Part shown: positions 1 through 6,367 of the stretch, one piece after another
Numbering within the stretch: position 1 is the first letter of the stretch
Layout: each line of letters opens with the position of its first letter
Source: Candidatus Caenarcanum sp.
Lineage (GTDB): Bacteria > Cyanobacteriota > Vampirovibrionia > Gastranaerophilales > UBA9971
Direction: 5' to 3'
DNA: 10,010 bases
NCBI GenBank assembly: GCA_020720345.1
Contig: DYOT01000031.1
Span: 1-10,010, forward strand
The notes under the pieces: model-generated
The model's input: only the letters and a program-made list of their open reading frames with translations
The model's database searches: none
What the model was told of the DNA's origin: nothing
Position numbers and translations under genes: made by a program

Positions 1-121
1 TGCCTTTATAAAATTCAAGAAAAATCCTAAATTTAATTTTGAGGCAGTATACAATAGCTTATAGGCTTAGCTTTATGCCTCGCAATGACAGTGCAATGCC
101 ACATGAGAAAGCGGCTACTTA

Positions 122-239
122 ACTGATAAATGCGTCACCCTGAAGTGCTAACGCACGTAGTTAAAGACTCGACTCATGAATCTGGTTGCTTACCAGGCGG
201 CATTGCCATTTCAGCATGACGTTGTAAAATTTTATCAGT
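122..239. repeat. MITE-like imperfect inverted-repeat element
   Basis: The ends are perfect 9-bp inverted repeats: ACTGATAAA at 122-130 and TTTATCAGT at 231-239. Just inside them a second pair, CGTCACCCTGAA (133-144) and TTCAGCATGACG (210-221), matches at 10 of 12 positions. Inside that sits a short perfect hairpin, CTGGT-TGCTT-ACCAG (182-196), and a TGCGT/ACGCA pair (131-135, 151-155) that would compete with the outer fold. The nested symmetry over about 118 bp, without any open frame, suggests a miniature non-autonomous element or REP-like repeat. I see no clear target-site duplication, so the boundaries and the transposon interpretation are inference. Confidence 0.5.
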
Positions 240-279
240 ATTATTTTAACCACTACCAAAAATATATTACTGAATAAGC

Positions 280-285
280 TATAAT
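280..285 (+). promoter_or_regulatory. Possible -10 box for oppF
   Basis: A perfect TATAAT lies 34 bases before the oppF start codon and would give a leader of about 28 nt. No acceptable -35 hexamer is found 16-18 bp upstream, and the local sequence is so AT-rich that a chance match is easy. No Shine-Dalgarno sequence precedes oppF either. Confidence 0.3.
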
Positions 286-319
286 AAAATTGCGTATATA
301 AAAAATAATAAAATGCCAA

Positions 320-1291
320 ATGAACAATAAATTCATAGAAATAAAAAACCTCACAAAAGAATTCTCCATTAAAAAAGGCTTTTTTAATGGGCGGGTAGGG
401 GCTGTTCACGCTGTAAACAATATAAGTTTCGACATTATAAAAGGTGAAACACTAGGAATAGTGGGCGAATCAGGCTGCGGTAAATCAACAACAGGAAGAT
501 GTATTCTGGGGCTAATCCCTTCAACAAGCGGACTTATCAATTTTGACGGTACAGAAATGACTTCTGCCGGCTCAAAAACTATTCAAAATCTTAGAAAGAG
601 AATGCAAATAATCTTTCAAAACCCCTATTCCAGCCTTAATCCCAGAATGACAGTCAGAGATATTCTAAGGGAGCCTTTTATAATACATAAAACATTATTA
701 AAAAAAGACATAGATAAAAGAATTGCAGAGCTTCTGGAAATGACCGGCATGGATGAAAGCATGCTTAACAGGTATCCGCATGAATTTTCAGGAGGACAAA
801 GACAAAGAATAGGCATTGCAAGAGCTCTTGCGCTTAATCCTGAGTTTATAGTTGCTGATGAACCTGTAAGTGCCCTTGATATAAGTATTCAGGCGCAGAT
901 CATTAACCTTATGAAAAAACTTAAAAATGAGCTGAAGCTAACTTACCTGTTTATTTCGCACGATTTAAGCGTCATAAGATATATCTGCGATAGGGTTGCG
1001 GTTATGTATCTTGGTGAAATTATTGAAATTGCGACAACTAAGGAATTATATTCAAATCCCCAACATCCTTACACTCAGGCATTGTTAAGTTCTGTGCCTG
1101 TTCCTGATCCTGAAAATAAATTATTAAACAGAATTATCCTTAAAGGCGATTTGCCAAGCCCTGTGAACCCGCCTTCCGGTTGTAAATTCCATACAAGATG
1201 CCCGCAAGTTATGGATATTTGTCGGAATATAAAGCCTGAAACAATTAATATTTCTGAAAATCATACAGCAAACTGTCATTTGCTCAATTAA
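320..1291 (+). CDS. oppF: Oligopeptide/dipeptide ABC transporter ATP-binding protein (OppF/DppF type)
   Basis: This is a cytoplasmic ATPase subunit that powers peptide (or nickel/other solute) import with membrane partners OppB/OppC. The 323-residue length is usual for the family. ABC motifs appear in order: Walker A GESGCGKST (49-57), Q-loop Q100 in the family-typical QNPYSSLNPRM stretch, signature FSGGQ (156-160), Walker B ending in D180-E181, and H-loop H214. The C-terminal oligopeptide-transporter extension begins near NPQHPYTQALLSSVP (246-260). It carries four cysteines, C288, C294, C301 and C319, a pattern reported to bind a [4Fe-4S] cluster in some Opp/Dpp ATPases. The start is the only sensible ATG for the N-terminus but has no clear Shine-Dalgarno. 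No permease or binding-protein genes adjoin it: upstream is a repeat block and downstream is apt. The substrate cannot be told from sequence, and OppD or DppF paralogues are alternatives. Confidence 0.9.
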   Translation: MNNKFIEIKNLTKEFSIKKGFFNGRVGAVHAVNNISFDIIKGETLGIVGESGCGKSTTGRCILGLIPSTSGLINFDGTEMTSAGSKTIQNLRKRMQIIFQNPYSSLNPRMTVRDILREPFIIHKTLLKKDIDKRIAELLEMTGMDESMLNRYPHEFSGGQRQRIGIARALALNPEFIVADEPVSALDISIQAQIINLMKKLKNELKLTYLFISHDLSVIRYICDRVAVMYLGEIIEIATTKELYSNPQHPYTQALLSSVPVPDPENKLLNRIILKGDLPSPVNPPSGCKFHTRCPQVMDICRNIKPETINISENHTANCHLLN

Positions 1292-1355
1292 TCAAGCCCA
1301 AAAATAGATTTTCAGGTAAAATATTATTTGTGAATTGATTTTTAAAATAATAAGA

Positions 1356-1362
1356 AGAGGAG
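1356..1362 (+). promoter_or_regulatory. Shine-Dalgarno for apt
   Basis: AGAGGAG lies 6 nt before the ATG at 1369. This strong site fixes the apt start. No convincing promoter was found in the 77 bp after oppF, so co-transcription with oppF is possible. Confidence 0.8.
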
Positions 1363-1368
1363 ATAAAA

Positions 1369-1896
1369 ATGCCGGAATTAGTAAAAGCATGTATCAGGGA
1401 CATTCCTGATTTTCCAAAACCCGGAATTCTTTTTAAGGATATAACCACAGCAATTAAAGACCGCGACGCTTTTAAAAGAATTGTGGATTATATTACCGAT
1501 GAATTTAAAGATGCGGACATTGATTATGTAACCGGCATTGAATCAAGAGGCTTTATTTTTGGCGCACCTGTTGCTTATAATCTTGGGGCAGGGCTGGTTG
1601 TTATAAGAAAGCCCGGCAAACTTCCATCAGAGGTTGAACAGATGGAGTATGAACTTGAATACGGTACTGACTGCATTGAAATACATAAAGACGCTATTGA
1701 GCCGGGAAAAAGAGTTTTGTTAGTGGACGATCTTCTGGCAACAGGAGGAACTGCTTCAGCAGCATGCGAACTGATTAAAAAAATCGGCGGCAATCCTGTG
1801 GGTGTTGCCTTTGTAATTGAACTGCTTTTTCTTAACGGGATGAAAAAAATGCCTGACAATAAAAATATTAAAGTAGTTTCAATGGTTAAATATTAA
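1369..1896 (+). CDS. apt: Adenine phosphoribosyltransferase
   Basis: This cytosolic purine-salvage enzyme converts adenine plus PRPP to AMP and pyrophosphate. The 175-residue length matches bacterial Apt. Family marks include the N-terminal PDFPKPGILFKD stretch (13-24), GIESRGFIFG (56-65), RKPGKLP (80-86) in the substrate-binding region, the flexible-loop segment around YELEYGTD (94-101), and the PRPP-binding motif VLLVDDLLATGGTA (116-129) with its acidic pair D120-D121. The start is set by a strong ribosome-binding site 6 nt upstream. It follows oppF by 77 bp on the same strand and is convergent with fabF, separated from it by a strong palindromic terminator. The link to oppF could be a loose operon supplying salvaged nutrients, but this is only inference from adjacency. 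Confidence 0.95.
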   Translation: MPELVKACIRDIPDFPKPGILFKDITTAIKDRDAFKRIVDYITDEFKDADIDYVTGIESRGFIFGAPVAYNLGAGLVVIRKPGKLPSEVEQMEYELEYGTDCIEIHKDAIEPGKRVLLVDDLLATGGTASAACELIKKIGGNPVGVAFVIELLFLNGMKKMPDNKNIKVVSMVKY

Positions 1897-1923
1897 TACG
1901 GTAAAATACCGGGTAAATAAAGC

Positions 1924-1955
1924 TTAAATGGGTGCTGTATACAGCACCCATTTAA
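1924..1955. terminator. 32-bp perfect palindrome, likely bidirectional terminator between apt and fabF
   Basis: The two 16-bp halves (1924-1939 and 1940-1955) are exact reverse complements. The RNA would form a 14-bp stem with a GC-rich core (GGGTGCTG/CAGCACCC), AT flanks and a UAUA loop. It lies 27 bp after the apt stop and 21 bp after the leftward fabF stop, the expected place for a shared terminator of convergent genes. The flanks are A/T-rich on both strands but lack a long uninterrupted T-run, so the intrinsic-terminator call rests on position and stem strength. Confidence 0.8.
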
Positions 1956-1976
1956 AAATATAAAAATATATGCTTT

Positions 1977-3233
1977 TTATTGGTATCTTCTGAATATCAG
2001 TGAAGCGTTGTGCCCGCCGAATCCGAATGAATTCGACATAACTCCGTTAATGTTATCGGCTTTTCTTGCCTGATGCGGGACATAATCAAGATCGCACTGT
2101 TCGTCAGGATTATCAAGATTAATTGTTGGTGGAATTATTCCTGATTCAATAGCTTTAAGACATACTGCTGCTTCAATTGCACCTGCCGCACCAAGAGCAT
2201 GACCTGTCATACTTTTGGTTGAACTAACAAGCAGCCCGTTTTTGGCATAATCACCAAAGACTCTTTTAACTGCTATAGTTTCAGCAATGTCTCCAAGAGA
2301 TGTGCTGGTGCCGTGAGCATTAATATATTGAATTTCTTCAGGATTCATACCTGCATCTCTAAGAGCGCATTCCATAGCTCTGGCTGCACCATCTCCATCG
2401 GCGCATGGAGCGACAATATCATTGGCATCGCCTGTGGCGCCATATCCGACAAATTCGCCGTATATTTTGGCACCTCTATTAAGGGCATGTTCTAATTCCT
2501 CAAGCACGAAAATACCTGCGCCTTCTGACATAACAAAGCCGTCTCTATCTTTGTCAAAAGGTCTGCTAGCTTTTTCAGGCTCGTCATTTCTTCTGGATAA
2601 TGTTCTTGCACTCGAAAAACCAGCCATTCCAAGCGTGGTAAGAGGAGCTTCGCTGCCTCCGGCAATCATAATATCGGCATCACCGTATACTATAGTTCTG
2701 AATGCATCGCCAAGACAATGTGAAGCTGTTGCACATGCGGTTACTATGGATTTATTCGGACCTTTAGCATTGAACTGAATTGAAATTCTACCTGCAGCCA
2801 TATCAACAATCATCATAGGCACTGTAAAAGGACTGCATTTTGTAGGTCCTTTTTCCATAATCACCGCATGATTTTTTTCCATTGTTGCCATTCCGCCGGA
2901 AGCGCTTCCTACATAGACACCAACTCTTGTTGCGTCTTCTTTGCTCATATCAAGCCCGGAATCTTTTACTGCTTCAATTGCAGCTACCATAGCAAGCTGA
3001 GTGTATCTGTCCATTTTTTTGTTTTCTTTTCTGTCCAGATACAGATCAGGATCAAAACCTGTACATTCACCACCAAATTTAACAGGGTGTGCATGTAAAT
3101 CTATAATAGTAATAGGTTTTATTCCACTGTTGCCCTTTACAAGATTATCCCAGAACAAGTCAAGTCCAACACCGAAGGGGCTTAATACACCCATTCCTGT
3201 TACTACAACTCTTCTGGTTTTATTATTCATCAT
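1977..3233 (-). CDS. fabF: Beta-ketoacyl-ACP synthase II
   Basis: This cytosolic KAS II condenses malonyl-ACP with acyl-ACP in fatty-acid elongation. At 418 residues it has normal family length. The N-terminal VVVTGMGVLSPFG motif (9-21) is typical, and the catalytic triad is intact: C167 in VTACATA, H307 in NAHGTS, and H345 in MTGHALGAAGA, with conserved K340. The C-terminal NSFGFGGHN loop (401-409) contains the gatekeeper phenylalanine region. Two tandem ATG codons open the frame. AAGGA lies 4 nt before the first (3233) and 7 nt before the second (3230), so initiation at the second codon is equally or more likely. It starts 15 bp after acpP and probably shares the acpP promoter. It is the last gene of the leftward block and ends at the palindromic terminator. 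Confidence 0.96.
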   Translation of the reverse strand: MMNNKTRRVVVTGMGVLSPFGVGLDLFWDNLVKGNSGIKPITIIDLHAHPVKFGGECTGFDPDLYLDRKENKKMDRYTQLAMVAAIEAVKDSGLDMSKEDATRVGVYVGSASGGMATMEKNHAVIMEKGPTKCSPFTVPMMIVDMAAGRISIQFNAKGPNKSIVTACATASHCLGDAFRTIVYGDADIMIAGGSEAPLTTLGMAGFSSARTLSRRNDEPEKASRPFDKDRDGFVMSEGAGIFVLEELEHALNRGAKIYGEFVGYGATGDANDIVAPCADGDGAARAMECALRDAGMNPEEIQYINAHGTSTSLGDIAETIAVKRVFGDYAKNGLLVSSTKSMTGHALGAAGAIEAAVCLKAIESGIIPPTINLDNPDEQCDLDYVPHQARKADNINGVMSNSFGFGGHNASLIFRRYQ

Positions 3234-3248
3234 TATTTCCTTACTTTT

Positions 3249-3485
3249 CTACTCTTTGTTTTTGTCTATAAAGCTCACTGCGTCCTGAACTTTAATAATT
3301 TTTTCAGCTTCTTCATCAGGAATTTCAATACCGAATTCTTCTTCAAATGCCATTACTAACTCAACAGTGTCAAGTGAATCAGCACCAAGATCTGTTGTAA
3401 AGCTTGCCTGTGCAGTTACTTCAGCTTCATCAACGCTTAACTGGTCAACTATAACCTTTTTTACTCTTTCAAAAGTGTCGCTCAT
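3249..3485 (-). CDS. acpP: Acyl carrier protein
   Basis: This small acidic carrier holds growing acyl chains on a phosphopantetheine arm and serves FabD, FabH, FabG, FabF and PlsX. It has 78 residues, the classic length. The attachment serine is S37 in the DSL motif (GADSLDTVE, 34-42), followed by the acidic recognition helix. The frame is open for 14 codons further upstream (to 3527), but the chosen start MSDTFERV matches family N-termini and has AAGGAG about 7 nt before it, while the longer N-terminus is lysine-rich and unlike any ACP. A good promoter lies in the 134-bp gap upstream, so acpP-fabF can probably be transcribed separately from fabHDG. This fits the usual need for high ACP levels. 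Confidence 0.96.
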   Translation of the reverse strand: MSDTFERVKKVIVDQLSVDEAEVTAQASFTTDLGADSLDTVELVMAFEEEFGIEIPDEEAEKIIKVQDAVSFIDKNKE

Positions 3486-3560
3486 TTTTTTCTCCTTTTT
3501 ACATTTAAATAAAGTGTGTACATTCAACGAAAATTAAAATTATTTAATTTATCTTTACTA

Positions 3561-3589
3561 TTTATATTGAAATCAAAATATTTTGTCTA
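3561..3589 (-). promoter_or_regulatory. Internal sigma-70-like promoter for acpP-fabF
   Basis: On the minus strand, TAGACA (3589-3584) is followed by a 17-bp spacer and TATAAA (3566-3561), each matching consensus at 5 of 6 positions. Predicted transcription would start near 3554, giving a leader of about 69 nt before acpP. It lies in the only long gap (134 bp) inside the fab cluster. No FapR-type operator was recognised. Confidence 0.6.
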
Positions 3590-3619
3590 CAGGTGAACAA
3601 TTAATGTTACAGTTTGTAA

Positions 3620-4360
3620 TTATATCACCAAACCGCCATCAACACCAATTACTTGTCCTGTAATGTATAAATTTGATTTCGCAAGGAATTTTACTAGATC
3701 CGCAATATCTTCCGGCGTTCCAAGACGCTTAAGAGGTATACGTTCAGCTATTTTTTCGGTATCAAGCTTCTCCGTCATAGGAGTTGCAATGAATCCTGGT
3801 GCTATTGCATTTGCAACGATGTTTCTGGAAGCAAGTTCTTTAGCTATGGTTTTTGTAAAACCAATTACTGCTGCCTTTGTAGAAGCATAGTTTGCCTGTC
3901 CCGCATTTCCATAAACACCTGTAATGCTAGCCATATTAATGATATTTCCGCTTCGTTGCTTCATCATTACTTTAGCAACAGGTCTGGTAACATAGAAAAC
4001 GCTGTTAAGGTTAGTATTAACAACTCTTTCCCAGTCATCATCAGACATCCTTACAAGCAGACCGTCTCTTGTAATTCCGGCATTATTAACCAGAACGTCT
4101 ATCCTGCCGAATTCTTCCATTATCTGACTAACCATTTTTTCAACTTCTTCGCTTTTTGTGACATCACAGCCGAGAGCTTTTGCCTGTCCTCCAAGCGATT
4201 GAATTTCACTTACAACATTATTAGCGTCAGCTTCGCAGGTCGGCGTCGGATAATAATTGATTATTGTAACAAAGCCTTCTTTGGCAAGTTCAATTGCGCA
4301 AACTTTTCCAATCCCACTTGATGCTCCGGTTATTAACGCTATTTTTTTTGATTCGCTCAT
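3620..4360 (-). CDS. fabG: 3-oxoacyl-ACP reductase
   Basis: This NADPH-dependent short-chain dehydrogenase performs the first reduction of the elongation cycle (3-oxoacyl-ACP to 3-hydroxyacyl-ACP). The 246-residue length is standard. The Rossmann glycine motif is TGASSGIG (11-18), NNAG is at 92-95, and the catalytic set is N117, S145, Y158 and K162 (YASTK, 158-162). The PGFIATPM stretch (188-195) and the closing GQVIGVDGG (235-243) are characteristic of FabG. The cofactor-selecting region reads YYPTPTCEAD (36-45) and seems slightly longer than the usual short turn, so cofactor preference is inferred from family and context. The start has AGAGAGGA about 10 nt upstream. It follows fabD by 23 bp. 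Confidence 0.95.
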   Translation of the reverse strand: MSESKKIALITGASSGIGKVCAIELAKEGFVTIINYYPTPTCEADANNVVSEIQSLGGQAKALGCDVTKSEEVEKMVSQIMEEFGRIDVLVNNAGITRDGLLVRMSDDDWERVVNTNLNSVFYVTRPVAKVMMKQRSGNIINMASITGVYGNAGQANYASTKAAVIGFTKTIAKELASRNIVANAIAPGFIATPMTEKLDTEKIAERIPLKRLGTPEDIADLVKFLAKSNLYITGQVIGVDGGLVI

Positions 4361-4383
4361 TATTTTAGAGTCCTCTCTTTTTA

Positions 4384-5325
4384 TTAAACACTGACTTCTG
4401 CATTAAATAAATTTAATGTTTGTTCCAATGATTCTGCATTTGAAATATTATAAACTTTAGCAGTACTGCAAATTTTCTTTATCATTCCTGACAAAACCTT
4501 GCCGGGTCCAATTTCTATGAAAGTATCGACGCCTTGTTCAACCATAAAAGTAATTGTTTGCTTCCAATAAACTGAAGAATACATCTGTTTAATCATTTTA
4601 GAAGCAATTTCAGCTTTATCTACTGTAGGACGCGCATCTACATTTGTTACAACAGGAACGTTTGCATCGTTAATGTTTGTGTCATTAACATAGCGTGCAA
4701 ATTTTTCGGCAATAGGTTTCATTAATCGTGAATGAAATCCTCCACTAACGGCAAGAGGAATAACTCTCTTGGCTCCCATTTGTGAAGCAAGCTGATTAGC
4801 CTTTTCTACCGCTGTTGTTTCTCCGCTGATAACAGTTTGACCGGGTGTATTATAATTTGCGGCACAAATTATGCCTTCAGGTGAAATCTCTTTCAGCATT
4901 TGTTCAAGTTTTTCATCTTCCATTCCAAGAATTGCGCTCATGCTTCCTGATTGTGCTTCGTTCATCAATTCAGCACGTTTTTGAACCAGTTTTATGATTT
5001 CAGAAAGGCTTATTACTCCGCCGGCATAAAGAGCGGAATATTCACCAAGGCTGTGTCCTGCTAAATAATCAGGCTGTAGTCCGATTTTTGATTTGAATGC
5101 TGCATAAGCCGCTAAAGAAACCGCCAAAATTGCAGGTTGGGAATTAACTGTCTGTTTTAAATCTTCTTCGCTTCCCTCAAAACATAATTTTTTAATGTTT
5201 TTATTAAGTATAGAATTAAATTCTTCAAATATATTTTTTGCGGCAGCATAATTTTCGTATAAATCCTGCCCCATCCCTGAATATTGAGAACCCTGTCCCG
5301 GAAAAACAAAAGCTATTTTATTCAT
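4384..5325 (-). CDS. fabD: Malonyl-CoA:ACP transacylase
   Basis: This enzyme transfers malonyl from CoA to AcpP, feeding FabH and FabF. It has 313 residues, normal for FabD. Motifs visible are FPGQGSQ (8-14) with oxyanion-hole Q11, the nucleophile S92 in GHSLGEYSA (90-98), R117 that binds the malonyl carboxylate, H198 in SGGFHS, and GPGKVLSG (273-280). The open frame extends 21 codons upstream to 5388, but that would overlap the end of fabH. The chosen start MNKIAFVFPGQG matches the family and follows an AGGAGAGG ribosome-binding site by 5 nt. It begins 13 bp after fabH, clearly in the same operon. Confidence 0.96.
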   Translation of the reverse strand: MNKIAFVFPGQGSQYSGMGQDLYENYAAAKNIFEEFNSILNKNIKKLCFEGSEEDLKQTVNSQPAILAVSLAAYAAFKSKIGLQPDYLAGHSLGEYSALYAGGVISLSEIIKLVQKRAELMNEAQSGSMSAILGMEDEKLEQMLKEISPEGIICAANYNTPGQTVISGETTAVEKANQLASQMGAKRVIPLAVSGGFHSRLMKPIAEKFARYVNDTNINDANVPVVTNVDARPTVDKAEIASKMIKQMYSSVYWKQTITFMVEQGVDTFIEIGPGKVLSGMIKKICSTAKVYNISNAESLEQTLNLFNAEVSV

Positions 5326-5338
5326 AGTAGCCTCTCCT

Positions 5339-6367
5339 CTATATAGATTCTGAATGACAGCGGTGATCCTTTGCGCGCCATCTAACAATAGCTGTTCCCC
5401 ACGTTAATCCTGCGCCGAATCCGCTTAAAATAATCGTTGAAGGATAATTAATTTTATTTTCTTCAAGGGCATCTGTCAAGGCAATTGCTATTGAAGCAGA
5501 AGATGTATTTCCGTATTTATCAAGATTGACGTAAAATTTCTCTTCATCTTCACCGAGTTTAGCGGCTATAGATTGAATAATTCTTATATTTGCCTGATGA
5601 AGTATGTATTTATCAACATCATTTACTGTCAAATCAACTTTTGACAGAACATTCAAAATAGATTCAGGGGTTCTGTTAACTGCAAACTTGTAAATTTCGC
5701 GTCCGTTCATATTAACATGCTGTAATTCCGGTGAATTTGGCTCAGCAAGCGGGCAGTTAGACCCGTATAAAGGAATTCTAAGTTCTTTTCCCATTCTGCC
5801 GTCAGCATTTATATCAATACAAAGGATGTCATTCTGTTCGTCTTCAGCTCTTTGAACCAAAAGCGCACCTGCCCCGTCGCCGAAAAGCACACAGGTTGTC
5901 CTGTCATTCCAGTCAACGAATCGGGAATGAACATCAACTCCGACTATCAGGACATTTTTATATTCGCCTGTTTTTATAAAATTATTTGCAATTTTTAAGC
6001 CGTATATAAGCCCGCTGCAAGCTGCCACAACATCAAAAGCTGCTGCATTAACAGCTCCTATTTGAGCTTGAACCTCGCATGCACAGGAAGGGTAAAGATT
6101 ATCAGGCAAAGATGTTGCACAAATAATTAAATCTAAATCTATTGCCTCAACTCCGGCATATTTGAGGGCTTCAATTCCTGCCTTTACAGCAAGTGATGAA
6201 GCTGTTTCATTACCGCTGACAACTCTTCTTTCTTTAATGCCTGATCTTGTAAAAATCCATTCATCACTTGTTTCAACCAATTTTTCAAGATCATTATTGG
6301 TTATTACCTTCTCCGGTAAGCCTTTGCCGACTCCGGTTATTGTTACCGGATATATTTTAGCTGTCAT
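5339..6367 (-). CDS. fabH: Beta-ketoacyl-ACP synthase III
   Basis: This enzyme starts fatty-acid synthesis by condensing an acyl-CoA primer with malonyl-ACP. The catalytic triad is intact: C117 in AACSGL, H257 in LHQAN and N287 in YGNTSS. ITGVGKGLPEK (10-20) and FGDGAGA (162-168) are also typical. The start ATG overlaps the plsX stop by 4 bp (ATGA) and has no Shine-Dalgarno of its own, implying translational coupling. At 342 residues it is a little longer than usual: family members normally end close to the GTAIVRW segment (324-330), and here 12 extra residues (RAKDHRCHSESI) follow. The tail DNA contains TGTCATTCAGAATCTAT, reminiscent of dispersed intergenic repeats. Primer specificity (acetyl versus branched) cannot be read from sequence. 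Confidence 0.95.
   Translation of the reverse strand: MTAKIYPVTITGVGKGLPEKVITNNDLEKLVETSDEWIFTRSGIKERRVVSGNETASSLAVKAGIEALKYAGVEAIDLDLIICATSLPDNLYPSCACEVQAQIGAVNAAAFDVVAACSGLIYGLKIANNFIKTGEYKNVLIVGVDVHSRFVDWNDRTTCVLFGDGAGALLVQRAEDEQNDILCIDINADGRMGKELRIPLYGSNCPLAEPNSPELQHVNMNGREIYKFAVNRTPESILNVLSKVDLTVNDVDKYILHQANIRIIQSIAAKLGEDEEKFYVNLDKYGNTSSASIAIALTDALEENKINYPSTIILSGFGAGLTWGTAIVRWRAKDHRCHSESI

Larger units (their letters stand above)
1..319. other. Non-coding region upstream of oppF, rich in palindromic repeats
   Basis: No credible gene lies in these 319 bases. They hold several partial inverted repeats: a short AGGC/GCCT stem at 63-80, the phrase CGCAATGACA at 81-90, GCAATGCC at 93-100 matched by its complement at 199-206, and a larger element at 122-239 annotated separately. 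Phrases such as CGTCACCCTGAAG (133-145) and TTTCAGCATGACG (209-221) resemble dispersed intergenic palindromes common in many bacterial genomes. The last 40 bases are very AT-rich and probably hold the oppF promoter. A reverse-strand open frame runs through here (161-409), but it overlaps the start of oppF and looks spurious. Confidence 0.7.

Noticed and set aside
1..319. CRISPR array or tRNA in the left non-coding block
   Set aside because: The repeats are inverted and not regularly spaced direct repeats, and no cloverleaf with T-loop GTTC and CCA-type acceptor is seen.
313..330. Five-codon mini-frame overlapping the oppF start, considered as a regulatory leader peptide
   Set aside because: It is too short and AT-rich to distinguish from chance and has no ribosome-binding site.
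161..409. Minus-strand 82-residue open frame at the left edge
   Set aside because: It overlaps the start of oppF on the other strand, runs through the repeat block, has a low-complexity aromatic-rich composition and shows no family motif.
2422..2778. Plus-strand 118-residue open frame opposite fabF
   Set aside because: It is antisense to the fabF catalytic region, serine/proline-rich, without a ribosome-binding site or recognised motif.
3486..3527. 14-residue N-terminal extension of acyl carrier protein
   Set aside because: The extension contains the Shine-Dalgarno of the internal start and does not resemble ACP N-termini.
5326..5388. 21-residue N-terminal extension of FabD
   Set aside because: It overlaps the end of fabH and includes the ribosome-binding site for the conserved MNKIAFVFPGQG start.
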